Part shown: piece after piece, positions 51,797-60,847 of the stretch | Layout of the letters: every line of letters starts with the position of its first letter | Numbering within the stretch: position 1 is the stretch's first letter | Source of the DNA: Thermus composti | Lineage (GTDB): Bacteria; Deinococcota; Deinococci; Deinococcales; Thermaceae | Assembly: GCF_014647535.1 (NCBI RefSeq) | Contig: NZ_BMPJ01000010.1 | Span: 18,384 to 82,383, forward strand | Direction: 5' to 3' | DNA length: 64,000 bases | Translations under genes and position numbers: made by a program | The notes under the pieces: generated by a model | What the model saw: the letters and a program-made list of their open reading frames with translations, nothing else | The model's database searches: none | What the model was told of the DNA's origin: nothing

Positions 51797-53776
51797 ATGA
51801 CGGTTTACCTGCCGGACGGGAAGGCCCTCGAGGTCCCCGAGGGGGCCACCGCCCGGGACGTGGCCCAAAGGATCGGGCCGGGCCTGGCCAAGGCGGCGGT
51901 GGGAGCCCTGGTGGACGGGGAGCTTTACGATCTCTTCAAACCCCTTCCCCCGGGGGCCCGGGTGCGGATCCTCACCGAGAAGGACCCCGAGTTCCAGACC
52001 CTTTTCCGCCACACCTTAGCCCACGTCCTGGCCCAGGCGGTGCGGGAATACTTCCGGGAAAAGGGGTACGACCCGGATAGCGTCAAGCTAGGCGTGGGAC
52101 CGGTCATAGAGAAGGGCTTCTACTACGATATAGACGCCCCCGAGCCCCTCTCCGACGAGGACCTCCCCGCCATAGAGGAAAAGATGCGGGAGATCCTGAG
52201 GCGGGACCTCCCCCTAAGGCGCTTCGTCCTCCCCCGGGAGGAGGCCCTGGCCCGCTACCGGGGAAAGGACCCCTACAAGACGGAGCTCATCCTGGAGATC
52301 CCCGAGGGGGAAGAGATCAGCTTCTACCAGCAGGGGGACGAGAGCTTCGGCTTCACCGACCTCTGCCGCGGGCCCCACGTCCCCTCCACGGGCAGGATCC
52401 CCCCCCACTTCAAGCTCACCCACGTGGCGGGGGCCTACTGGCGGGGGGACGAGCGACGCCCCATGCTCCAAAGGGTCTACGGGGTGGCCTTCCGCACCGC
52501 CGAGGAGCTTAAGGAGTACCTCTGGCAGCTGGAGGAGGCCAAGAAGCGGGACCACCGGCGGCTTGGGCGGGAGCTGGAGCTTTTCCTCATTGACCCCATG
52601 GTGGGGAAGGGCCTGGTGCTTTGGCTCCCCAAGGGGAACGTGGTCCGGGAGGAGCTCATGGCCTTCATGCGGGAGGAGCAGGTGAGGCGGGGCTACCAGC
52701 TGGTGACCACGCCCCACATCGGGAGCCTCGAGCTCTACAAGACCTCGGGCCACTACCCCTACTACGCGGAAAGCCAGTTTCCTCCCATCAGCTTCAAGGA
52801 ACGGGGCGAGGAGGAGGCGTACCTCCTCAAGCCCATGAACTGCCCCCACCACATCAGGATCTACGCCTACAGGAAGCGCTCCTACAGGGAGCTTCCCCTG
52901 AGGCTTGCCGAGTTCGGCACCGTCTACCGCTACGAGAAGGCGGGGGAGCTTCTTGGCCTCACGAGGGTTAGGGGCTTCACCCAGGACGACGCCCACATCT
53001 TCTGCACCCCCGAGCAGGTGAAGGGGGAGTTTTTGGGGGTCTTGGACCTGGTCCTTAAGGTCTTCGCCACCCTGGGGCTTAAGGACTACCGGGCCCGGAT
53101 CGGGGTGCGGGACCCCAAGAGCGAAAAGTACGTGGGGGACGAGGCCAAGTGGGCCCTGGCGGAGCGGCAGATTGAGGAGGCGGCGGCCGAGGCCGGCCTC
53201 CGGTACACGGTGGAAGAGGGGGATGCCGCCTTCTACGGCCCCAAGCTGGACTTCGTGGTGAAGGACGCCCTGGGCCGGGAGTGGCAGCTTGGCACCATCC
53301 AGGTGGACTACAACCTCCCGGAGCGCTTCGGCCTCACCTACGTGGGCCCGGACGGGGAGGAGCACCGCCCCGTGATGCTCCACCGGGCCCCCTTTGGCTC
53401 TTTGGAGCGCTTCATCGGCATCCTCATTGAGCACTTCGCCGGAGATTTCCCCTTGTGGCTTGCCCCGGTGCAAGCCGTGGTGGTCCCCGTCTCGGAGAAG
53501 CAGGCGGACTACGCCCAGGAGGTGGCCCATCGGCTTAAGGAAGCGGGCCTTAGGGCCGAGGCGGACCTCAGGAACGAGAGGATGCAGGCCAAGGTGCGCG
53601 ACGCCGAGGTGCAGAAGATCCCCTACGTCCTGGTGATAGGAGAGAAGGAGAAGGCGGAGGGCACGGTGAGCGTGCGCAGGCGCCACCGGGGGAACCTGGG
53701 GGGGATGCCCCTTCCGGCTTTCCTGGAAGGGGCCCTCAAGGAGTACCGGGAAAGGCTTTTAGAATCCCCTTTCTGA
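51797..53776 (+). CDS. thrS: Threonyl-tRNA synthetase
   Basis: The 659-residue class II synthetase charges tRNA-Thr. The N-terminal TGS domain (MTVYLPDGKALEVPEGATA), the editing domain with HTLAHVLAQAV and CRGPHVPSTG, the zinc-binding cysteine in MNCPHH, motif 2 (RYEKAGELLGLTRVRGFTQ) and the C-terminal anticodon domain (VVVPVSEKQADYA) are all seen. The length equals that of the known Thermus enzyme. The TGA overlaps the next ATG (TGATG). Confidence 0.97.
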   Translation: MTVYLPDGKALEVPEGATARDVAQRIGPGLAKAAVGALVDGELYDLFKPLPPGARVRILTEKDPEFQTLFRHTLAHVLAQAVREYFREKGYDPDSVKLGVGPVIEKGFYYDIDAPEPLSDEDLPAIEEKMREILRRDLPLRRFVLPREEALARYRGKDPYKTELILEIPEGEEISFYQQGDESFGFTDLCRGPHVPSTGRIPPHFKLTHVAGAYWRGDERRPMLQRVYGVAFRTAEELKEYLWQLEEAKKRDHRRLGRELELFLIDPMVGKGLVLWLPKGNVVREELMAFMREEQVRRGYQLVTTPHIGSLELYKTSGHYPYYAESQFPPISFKERGEEEAYLLKPMNCPHHIRIYAYRKRSYRELPLRLAEFGTVYRYEKAGELLGLTRVRGFTQDDAHIFCTPEQVKGEFLGVLDLVLKVFATLGLKDYRARIGVRDPKSEKYVGDEAKWALAERQIEEAAAEAGLRYTVEEGDAAFYGPKLDFVVKDALGREWQLGTIQVDYNLPERFGLTYVGPDGEEHRPVMLHRAPFGSLERFIGILIEHFAGDFPLWLAPVQAVVVPVSEKQADYAQEVAHRLKEAGLRAEADLRNERMQAKVRDAEVQKIPYVLVIGEKEKAEGTVSVRRRHRGNLGGMPLPAFLEGALKEYRERLLESPF

Positions 53777-54552
53777 TGCGGGCGCGTTCTACCATCTTCA
53801 CCCTCTTTCTGGAGTACATCTACCCGGAGCGGGAAGCCCGGGTCAAGGACCTCATCGCCATGATGGAAGTCCTGGGCTTCTCCGAGGCGGCGGTGCGGGC
53901 GGCGCTTTCCCGGAGCGCCAAGCGGGGCTGGGTGCAGCCCAAGCGGGAGGGGCGCACCGCCCTCTATACCCTCTCGGAAAGGGTCTACTGGCAGGTGCGC
54001 CAGGTGCGCCGCCGCCTCTACGGCCCCAGGGCCCCTTGGGACGGGAGCCTCCTTTTGGTCCTGCCCGAGGGCCCCAAGGAGCGGGGAAGGCGGGAGCGCT
54101 TCCGGCGGGAGATGGCCCTTTTGGGCTACGGGAGCCTGCAACCTGGGCTCTACCTGGGGGCGGGGGTGGACCTTAGGGCCACCCGGGAACTCCTCGGCTT
54201 CTACCGCCTAAGGGCCCGGAGCTTCCAGGCCAGGCCCCTGGAGGCGCCGGAGGAGATCCTCGCCATCTTCCCCCTGAAGGAGGCGGAGGCCCACTACCGG
54301 GGGCTTTTCCCCGTGGCCATCCCCGAGGATCCCTTGGAGGCCTTCCGCACCCTCACCCGCCTGGTCCACGAGATGCGCAAGGCCCTCTTCCTGGACCCCC
54401 TCCTGCCGCAGGGGCTTTGCCCGCCGGGCTTCCTGGGGGTGGAGGCCCACCAAAGCTTCCTCCAGGCCCGCGAGGACCTTTACCAAAGGGCCCTCCCCTT
54501 CCTTAAGGATCTGGGGCTTCCCCTTTCAGCCCTCTCACCCAAAGCCGGGTAA
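53776..54552 (+). CDS. PaaX-family transcriptional regulator
   Basis: The 258-residue protein has the PaaX winged-helix N-terminus (TIFTLFLEYIYPEREARVKDL followed by AVRAALSRSAKRGWVQ) and the family middle and C-terminal parts (LLVLPEG, LGYGSLQPGLYLG). PaaX represses phenylacetate catabolism in E. coli; here no paa genes are near, and the adjacent genes are three UgpB-like binding proteins, which it may regulate (inference). ATG overlaps the thrS stop. Confidence 0.88.
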   Translation: MRARSTIFTLFLEYIYPEREARVKDLIAMMEVLGFSEAAVRAALSRSAKRGWVQPKREGRTALYTLSERVYWQVRQVRRRLYGPRAPWDGSLLLVLPEGPKERGRRERFRREMALLGYGSLQPGLYLGAGVDLRATRELLGFYRLRARSFQARPLEAPEEILAIFPLKEAEAHYRGLFPVAIPEDPLEAFRTLTRLVHEMRKALFLDPLLPQGLCPPGFLGVEAHQSFLQAREDLYQRALPFLKDLGLPLSALSPKAG

Positions 54553-54561
54553 GCTTGGGGC

Positions 54562-55749
54562 ATGCGGCGCTTCCTCTTGGCCCTGGGCCTCCTGGGGGCT
54601 GCCCAGGCCCAGGTGGTGATTCCCTTCTGGCACACCGCGGGCCCCCCCGGGGGCGCTATCCTGGAAGAGGCCATCCGAAGCTTCCACCAAAGCCAAAAGG
54701 CCTACCGCCTCGAGGCCCGCTACGTGGGGGACTACCGGGAGGCCGGGGTGAAGCTTCTTGCCGCCTTGCGCTCGGGAAACGCCCCGGTCCTCTTCCACGG
54801 GGAGCTTTCCTTCCTGCCCCGCCTGGGCCAGGAAAGGGTGGCCGTGCCCCTGGACCCCTACCTCCAGGACCTCCCCCAGGACCTCTACCCGGGGATGATG
54901 CGGGCGGTCCAGGTCCAGGGGAGGACGCTAGGCCTTCCCCTGGGGCTTTCCGTGCCCGCCCTTTACTACAACAAGGACGCCTTCCGGGCCAAGGGGCTCA
55001 CCCCGCCCAGGACCTGGGCCGAGCTTGAGGCGGCGGCGGCCAAGCTCACGAGCCGCACCGCCAAGGGGTTCGTGGTCACCACGGACATCTGGGCCTTCAC
55101 CACCCTGGTCATGAGCCGGGGCGGGAGCCTGGTGAAGGACGGCCGGCCCAACTTCACCTCCAAGGAGGCCCTCGAGGCCCTGGAGATGCTCCACCGCATG
55201 GTGCAACGGGGCCACGCCCAGGCCCGCAACCTGGCGGAGGCCCCCTACGCCGTGGCCGACTTCCTGAGGACCAAGGCCTTCATGGGCCTAGGCCCCACCA
55301 CCGCCCTCCCCGTGGTCCAGGCCCAGACCGCCCTTCCCTTCGCCGTGGGGCTCGCCCCCGTGCCCCGGGAGAAGGAGGGCGCCGTCCCCCTCTCGGGGGC
55401 GGCCCTGGTGGTCCTAAGGGGCGCCACCCCCGAGCAGGCCCAGGGGGCCGTGGCCTTCTGGCGCCACTTCCTAGACCCCAAGCGCCAGGCGGCCTGGGTG
55501 CGCACCACCTGGTACCTGCCCCTGAGGCGGGCCGCCGAGGCGGAGCTAAAGGACTTCCTCCAGGACCCCGAGCGGCGGGCGGTCTTCGCCCAGGCGGAGT
55601 GGGGCCGCCCCTGGAGCCAAGACCCCGAGGTGGTGGTCTGGTACAGCTACCTGGAGGAAGCCTTGGAGCGGAGCCTCAAGCAAGGGGTCAGGCCCCAGGT
55701 GGCCCTGGAGGAAGCCCAGAAGAAGGCCCTGGCGGCGGAGGGGAGGTAA
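54562..55749 (+). CDS. UgpB-like ABC transporter binding protein 1
   Basis: The 395-residue secreted protein has a signal peptide (MRRFLLALGLLGAAQA) and the UgpB-type mature start VVIPFWHTAG, then ARYVGDYREAGVKLLAALRSGNAP as in glycerol-3-phosphate binding proteins (compare IPFWHS and the YKGNYEQ motif of UgpB). The C-terminal VALEEAQKKAL tail is shared with the two following genes. TAAGCT (54550-54555) is 6 nt before the ATG. No permease or ATPase lies nearby. Confidence 0.9.
   Translation: MRRFLLALGLLGAAQAQVVIPFWHTAGPPGGAILEEAIRSFHQSQKAYRLEARYVGDYREAGVKLLAALRSGNAPVLFHGELSFLPRLGQERVAVPLDPYLQDLPQDLYPGMMRAVQVQGRTLGLPLGLSVPALYYNKDAFRAKGLTPPRTWAELEAAAAKLTSRTAKGFVVTTDIWAFTTLVMSRGGSLVKDGRPNFTSKEALEALEMLHRMVQRGHAQARNLAEAPYAVADFLRTKAFMGLGPTTALPVVQAQTALPFAVGLAPVPREKEGAVPLSGAALVVLRGATPEQAQGAVAFWRHFLDPKRQAAWVRTTWYLPLRRAAEAELKDFLQDPERRAVFAQAEWGRPWSQDPEVVVWYSYLEEALERSLKQGVRPQVALEEAQKKALAAEGR
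55145..55242 (+). repeat. Near-identical 98-nt tract, copy 1
   Basis: Identical to 57528-57625 except for one base (codon GAG versus CAG). It encodes the segment PNFTSKEALEALEMLHRMV and onwards. The flanking parts of the two genes are much more diverged, which suggests recent gene conversion. Confidence 0.85.
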
Positions 55750-55751
55750 GG

Positions 55752-56906
55752 GTGCGGGGGCTTGCCCTGGGTCTTTTCCTGGGTTTGGCCTTAGCCCAAG
55801 TGGAGATCCCCCTCTGGCACACCCTGGGGGAAGGAGGGTTTTTGGAGGCCGAGGCGGCGGCCTTCAACCGGTCGCAAGACCGCTTCCGCATCCTCCCCCG
55901 CTTCGTAGGGGACTACCGGGAGCTGGGCGCCCTGCTCACCGCCGCCCTGCGCAACGGCACCGCCCCCCCGGCGGCGCAGGTGGAGCTGGGCTTCCTCCCC
56001 GTCCTGGTGCGGGAGGGCCTGGCCGCCCCCCTCCCCCCGCCCCAGGCCCCCGATCTGGACCCCGACCTCCTCCGGCTGGGAGAGGTGGGAGGGCGGCTTT
56101 ACGGCTACCCCTTGGGGGTCTCGGTGGCGGTCCTCTTCTACAACCAGGAGGCCCTTAAGGCCCGCCGCCTCTCGCCTCCCCGGGACCTCTTGGGGCTTAG
56201 GGAGACGGCGCGGAGGCTTTCCACCCGCTCGGCCAAGGGCCTTCTCTTCTCCGCCGACGTCTACAGTTTCGCCACCTTGGTCCTGGCCCAGGGGGGAAGG
56301 CTCGCCCAAGGAGGAAGGCCCGCCCTGGACGGGGAAGGGGCGGTGCGGGCCTTGGCGTACCTCGAGGCCTTGGAAAGGGAAGGGGCCCTGCAGGTGCGCT
56401 CGGCCACGGAGCTTTTCGCCGCAGGAGCCGACTTTTTAAGGACCAAGGCCTTTTTGGCCATGGGGCCCTCCACCCTTCTTCCCGCCGTCCAAAGCCGCAC
56501 GAGGCTTCCCTTCACCGTGGGCCTCGCCCCCTTGCCCCTGGAGGCCCAAGGCCGGGTGGCCGCCTCGGGGTCGGTGCTGGTGGCCCTCCGCCACGCAGGC
56601 CCCGAGGTGCGGGAAGGCCTTAGGGCCTTTTACCGGCACCTGGCGGACAAGGAGCGGCAGCTCGCCCTGGCCCGGGGGGCCTACTACCTCCCCTTAAGCC
56701 TCGAGGCCCAGGAGGCCTGGCGGAAGGAGGAGGTGGGGAGGCTCCTCCTAAGCCAAAAGACCCGCCTCACCCCGTGGCACCAGGATAGCCCCCTCCTCCT
56801 CTGGGCACCCCCCTTGGAGGAGGCCCTGGAAAAGGCCCTGAAAGGGAACACGCCCCCGCAGAAGGCCCTGGAGGAGGCCCAGGCCCGGGCCCTTAAAATC
56901 CCCTGA
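55752..56906 (+). CDS. UgpB-like ABC transporter binding protein 2
   Basis: The 384-residue protein starts with GTG, 2 nt after the first binding-protein gene. It has a signal peptide (VRGLALGLFLGLALA) and the related mature start VEIPLWHTLG, then PRFVGDYRELGALLTAALRNG. It lacks the converted tract found in the other two copies and is the most diverged. Function as for copy 1; differing pocket residues may give a different substrate. Confidence 0.88.
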   Translation: MRGLALGLFLGLALAQVEIPLWHTLGEGGFLEAEAAAFNRSQDRFRILPRFVGDYRELGALLTAALRNGTAPPAAQVELGFLPVLVREGLAAPLPPPQAPDLDPDLLRLGEVGGRLYGYPLGVSVAVLFYNQEALKARRLSPPRDLLGLRETARRLSTRSAKGLLFSADVYSFATLVLAQGGRLAQGGRPALDGEGAVRALAYLEALEREGALQVRSATELFAAGADFLRTKAFLAMGPSTLLPAVQSRTRLPFTVGLAPLPLEAQGRVAASGSVLVALRHAGPEVREGLRAFYRHLADKERQLALARGAYYLPLSLEAQEAWRKEEVGRLLLSQKTRLTPWHQDSPLLLWAPPLEEALEKALKGNTPPQKALEEAQARALKIP

Positions 56907-56929
56907 CGGGGGCGTGGTAGCATCGGGGC

Positions 56930-58126
56930 ATGCGCCAGGGGGTTTTGCTCCTCTTCCTCCTCCTCCCCGCCTTGGGCCAGGTCCAGATCCCCTTCTGGCA
57001 CGCCATGGACGGCCCGGCGGGAAGGCTTCTTGCGGCCTTCGCCCAGGAGTTCAACGCCCGCCAGGACCGCTACCGGGTCCTGCCCCAGTACCAGGGCACC
57101 TACCCCGAGGCCGAGGCCAAGCTGGTGGCCGCCTTAAGGACCGGAAGCGGGCCCGTCCTCTTCCAGGCGGAGCTCTCCTTCTTCCCCCGCCTGGTGGCGG
57201 AGGGGCAGGCCTTGGCTCTTGACCCCTACCTGGATCTGGAAATGGCCTTCGTGGAAGATCTCTTTGCGCCCGCCTGGAACTACGGGATGGTGGAGGGCAG
57301 GCGCTACGACCTACCCTTCAACACCTCCACCCCGGTCCTCTTTTACAACCTGGACGCCTTCCGGGCCAAGGGCCTCAAGCCCCCCAAGGACTGGAAGGAG
57401 TTTGAACGGGTAGCCCAGGCCCTCACCTCCCGCCAGACCAAGGGCTTCATCTTCGTCACCGACCCCCAAGCCTGGCTCTTTGAGGCCATGGTGACGAGCC
57501 GGGGGGGAAGCCTAGTGAAGGATGGCAGGCCCAACTTCACCTCCAAGGAGGCCCTCCAGGCCCTGGAGATGCTCCACCGCATGGTGCAACGGGGCCACGC
57601 CCAGGCCCGCAACCTGGCGGAGGCCACCTTCGCCCAGCTGGACTTCGTGCGCACCAAGGGGATGATGGTCATGGCCTCCATCGCCAACTGGCCCGCCGCC
57701 GAGAACTTCTCCTTCGCCTTCGCCCTGGGGGTGGCCCCCGTGCCCCGGGAGGAGGGGGGCAAGGTGCCCATGGGCGGGGCCCAGCTGGTAGTCCTAAGGA
57801 GCGCCTCGGAAGCCCAGGTCCAGGGGGCTTTGGCCTTCTGGCGCTACCTCATGGAGCCCAAGAACGTGGCCCGTTTCGTGGAGGCCAGCTACTACGTGCC
57901 CGTGCGCAAGTCGGCCCTGCCCCTTCTAGAGGGTTTCTACCGGGAAAACCCCTTCCGCAAAGTGGCCTTTGAGCAGATCGCCCACGCCCAAGAAAGGCCC
58001 CGGCTCCCCCAGTTCTCCGCCTGGGCCCGCCTCCTGGCCGAGGCCCTGGAACAAAGCCTCAAGGGCGGGGTTCCCCCGCGAAAGGCCCTGGAGGAGGCCC
58101 AGCGAAAGGCGGAGGCCATCCGCTAG
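56930..58126 (+). CDS. UgpB-like ABC transporter binding protein 3
   Basis: The 398-residue protein has a signal peptide (VLLLFLLLPALG) and the mature start VQIPFWHAMDGPAG, the copy closest to E. coli UgpB. It has QYQGTYPEAEAKLVAALRTGSGP and the shared C-terminal ALEEAQRKAEA. TAGCAT (56918-56923) is 6 nt before the ATG, suggesting that this copy can be transcribed separately. The stop codon TAG at 58124 is the beginning of the next gene's -10 (TAGAAT). Confidence 0.9.
   Translation: MRQGVLLLFLLLPALGQVQIPFWHAMDGPAGRLLAAFAQEFNARQDRYRVLPQYQGTYPEAEAKLVAALRTGSGPVLFQAELSFFPRLVAEGQALALDPYLDLEMAFVEDLFAPAWNYGMVEGRRYDLPFNTSTPVLFYNLDAFRAKGLKPPKDWKEFERVAQALTSRQTKGFIFVTDPQAWLFEAMVTSRGGSLVKDGRPNFTSKEALQALEMLHRMVQRGHAQARNLAEATFAQLDFVRTKGMMVMASIANWPAAENFSFAFALGVAPVPREEGGKVPMGGAQLVVLRSASEAQVQGALAFWRYLMEPKNVARFVEASYYVPVRKSALPLLEGFYRENPFRKVAFEQIAHAQERPRLPQFSAWARLLAEALEQSLKGGVPPRKALEEAQRKAEAIR
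57528..57625 (+). repeat. Near-identical 98-nt tract, copy 2
   Basis: Matches 55145-55242 at 97 of 98 positions; see that entry. Confidence 0.85.
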
Positions 58127-58136
58127 AATGGGGCGG

Positions 58137-58901
58137 ATGCGCCTCGGGTTTACCCCCTTTAACGCCCTCCTAAGCTACGAGGAGGCCTTTCCCCTGGCGG
58201 CGGAGCTCGGCCTGGACCTCGAGGTGGCCTACGACCTTCACGAGGTCCTGCCCCTCCCCGACCCCCGCTCCTTGAGGGCCACGGGAGAGGCCCTGGGCGT
58301 GGGCTTCACCCTGCACCTTCCCTTTGTAGAGGTCAACCCCGCAAGCCTCATCCCCAGCGTGCGCCAGCTCTCGGAGGACCGCCTCAAGCGGGCCCTGGAG
58401 TTCGGCGAGGCCTTGGGGGCCAAGGTGGGGGTCCTGCACACGGGCCAGGTCCCCTTCCGCCACCCCCTGGCCCTGAACCTGGCCCACGAGGCCCTGGAAC
58501 AAACCCTCTCCGCCCTCCTTCCCCTCCCCTTCCCCGTGGCCTTGGAAAACCTCGCCCTCTCCGAGGAAGACCTCATCCAAGGGCCGGAAGACCTCCAAAA
58601 GCTCCTTGAGCGCTTCCCCCAGTACGGCTTCTGCCTGGACGTGGGCCACGCCCTGGTGGAGCTGGGCCCCAAGGGGCCCTTCCGCTACCTGGAGGCCCTC
58701 GCCCCCCGCCTTCTCCACCTCCACCTCCACGACAACCACGGGCAAAAGGACGATCACCTGCCCGTCGGGTCCGGGCGCATACCCTGGGAAAGCCTAAAGC
58801 CCTTCCTCGAGGGCTTCCAGGGCACGGCCGCCCTCGAGGTCACAGGGGGCAAGGCCGGGGTGATCCGAAGCGCAGAGCGCCTGCGGAGGTTTTGGGGCTA
58901 A
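58137..58901 (+). CDS. Xylose-isomerase-like TIM-barrel protein (sugar phosphate isomerase/epimerase family)
   Basis: The 254-residue protein has the AP-endonuclease-2/TIM-barrel pattern: RLGFTPFNALL at the start, VALENLALSEEDLIQGPEDL, FCLDVGHALVELG and the metal-binding segment LHLHDNHGQKDDHLPVGSG, then ALEVTGG. It may act on a sugar or sugar phosphate taken up by the UgpB-like system, or have a nuclease-related role; the former fits the context. The ATG at 58137 is chosen since TAGAAT (58124-58129) is 7 nt upstream; an ATG at 58128 is inside that -10. Confidence 0.85.
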   Translation: MRLGFTPFNALLSYEEAFPLAAELGLDLEVAYDLHEVLPLPDPRSLRATGEALGVGFTLHLPFVEVNPASLIPSVRQLSEDRLKRALEFGEALGAKVGVLHTGQVPFRHPLALNLAHEALEQTLSALLPLPFPVALENLALSEEDLIQGPEDLQKLLERFPQYGFCLDVGHALVELGPKGPFRYLEALAPRLLHLHLHDNHGQKDDHLPVGSGRIPWESLKPFLEGFQGTAALEVTGGKAGVIRSAERLRRFWG

Positions 58902-58904
58902 GGC

Positions 58905-58938
58905 GGGACATCTGTCCTTGCCGCCAAGCCTTTATAGT
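58905..58938 (+). promoter_or_regulatory. Candidate regulator site and -10 of the bc-complex operon
   Basis: GGGAC-ATCT-GTCC (58905-58917) is an inverted repeat centred 21.5 nt before TATAGT (58933-58938), about 45 nt before the fbcC ATG. No -35 consensus is seen. The same repeat and spacing occurs before malE and the membrane-protein gene at 9658-10248. Confidence 0.55.
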
Positions 58939-58982
58939 GGGTGAAGTGGGGCTTTGCGCCCCTATTCACAAAGGGAGGGGAG

Positions 58983-59711
58983 ATGATCGTAGACCGCATT
59001 GAAGTCTACCTGGACCAAGGGACCGAGCCCGTGGCCGTCCTGAAGGAGCCCCCTTACCGGCTCAAACTGGACACCCGGAACCTCCCCGACGGGGAGCACA
59101 CCCTTAGGGTGGTGACCCACTTCCGCGGGGGAGGCCAGGAGATCCGGGTCATCCCCTTCACCGTCAACAACTACCCCGATGTCCTGGTCCTCGGCGTGGA
59201 CGAAGGGGGGGAGGTGGCGGGGGAGGTGGAGCTCCGCATGCACGTGGGCGAGCCGGAGCTCCCCGTGGAAACCCCTCGCTTCAACCCCCTCTGGTACGCG
59301 GTGGCCGCCGTGGTGGTGCTGGGTGGCATCTGGAGCTACTTCGCCCTCTCTCCGGCCACAGAGCGCATCGTGGAGGAGGTGGCCCCGCCCGCCCAGGAAG
59401 CCCAGGCCCACGGGGGCGGGCAAGAGGCGGTCCCCGCGGGGGTGGACCCCGCCCTCATGGAAAAGGGCAAGGCCCTCTACGAGGCCCACTGCGCCGCCTG
59501 CCACCAGGCGAACGGCCAGGGCATGCCCCCCGCCTTCCCCGCCCTGGCGGGCAACCCCAACCTCCAGGACGCCCAGATGATCCTTAACATCGTCAAGAAC
59601 GGCCGCGGGGCCATGCCCGCCGTGGGGGCCAACTTCAGCGAGGAGGAGCTTAAGGCGGTGGCCACCTACATCCGGAATAGCTTCGGCAACAACTTCGGCC
59701 CGGTGGAGTGA
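58983..59711 (+). CDS. fbcC: Cytochrome bc complex, cytochrome c subunit FbcC
   Basis: The 242-residue membrane-anchored cytochrome has an N-terminal Ig-like beta domain (about 1-90), one membrane helix (about 100-122, YAVAAVVVLGGIWSYFAL), a linker and a C-terminal class I cytochrome c domain with the haem site C170-A-A-C-H174 and a likely Met ligand in RGAMPAVG. It takes electrons from the Rieske protein. The ATG at 58983 is chosen since GGGAGGGGAG precedes it. First gene of fbcCXFB. Confidence 0.95.
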   Translation: MIVDRIEVYLDQGTEPVAVLKEPPYRLKLDTRNLPDGEHTLRVVTHFRGGGQEIRVIPFTVNNYPDVLVLGVDEGGEVAGEVELRMHVGEPELPVETPRFNPLWYAVAAVVVLGGIWSYFALSPATERIVEEVAPPAQEAQAHGGGQEAVPAGVDPALMEKGKALYEAHCAACHQANGQGMPPAFPALAGNPNLQDAQMILNIVKNGRGAMPAVGANFSEEELKAVATYIRNSFGNNFGPVE

Positions 59712-59714
59712 GCC

Positions 59715-60197
59715 ATGTACCGGAACGACCCCATCCTGCCCACCTTCGCCCTGATCCTGGCGGCGGGGCTCTTCTACGCCGCCTACCTGGACGGTCAGCA
59801 CATCGCCCGCCTCTTGGGCCACACCCCCCTGGAGCTTTCCGTGGGGCAGATCGGCCTCATGGCCTTCGGGGCCGTTCTCCTTCTTTACGGCCTCATCGGC
59901 CTCGTCTCCTATTGGTTGGAAGGCCCGGAGCTCAGGCCCGGGCGGCACTTCCCTACCCCCTCCACCGCCCCCGTGGCCGCGGGCGTGGTTTTGGTCCTCC
60001 TCCTCACCGCCCTTTCCGGCTTCTTCGTGCGGCTCCTGGTCTACTCCGCCCAGACCGGGCACAACCCCACCTGGCTTCAGGGCCTCATCTTCGGGTCCAT
60101 AAGCCTGGTGGTGGCGGCCCTTTTCGGCATTTACAAGCGCTTCTTCGGCCGGGACGAGGTGATCACCGAGGAGGAGAAAAGCGAGTTCCCCTGGTGA
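59715..60197 (+). CDS. fbcX: Cytochrome bc complex, small membrane subunit FbcX
   Basis: The 160-residue protein has four predicted helices (for example LPTFALILAAGLFYAAYL, VGQIGLMAFGAVLLLYGLIGL, VAAGVVLVLLLTALSGFFV and LIFGSISLVVAALFGIY). It has no cofactor motif. Thermus bc operons are known to contain such an extra gene X between fbcC and fbcF. It is 3 nt after fbcC. Confidence 0.92.
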   Translation: MYRNDPILPTFALILAAGLFYAAYLDGQHIARLLGHTPLELSVGQIGLMAFGAVLLLYGLIGLVSYWLEGPELRPGRHFPTPSTAPVAAGVVLVLLLTALSGFFVRLLVYSAQTGHNPTWLQGLIFGSISLVVAALFGIYKRFFGRDEVITEEEKSEFPW

Positions 60198-60202
60198 GGT
60201 GA

Positions 60203-60838
<636 letters not shown>

Positions 60839-60847
60839 GAGGGAAGC

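Noticed and set aside
52214..53686. Open frame of about 490 codons opposite thrS
   Set aside because: Antisense shadow; thrS shows all class II motifs.
54562..58126. The three binding-protein genes as one gene broken by frameshifts
   Set aside because: Each has its own signal peptide, start and stop and full length of about 390 residues.
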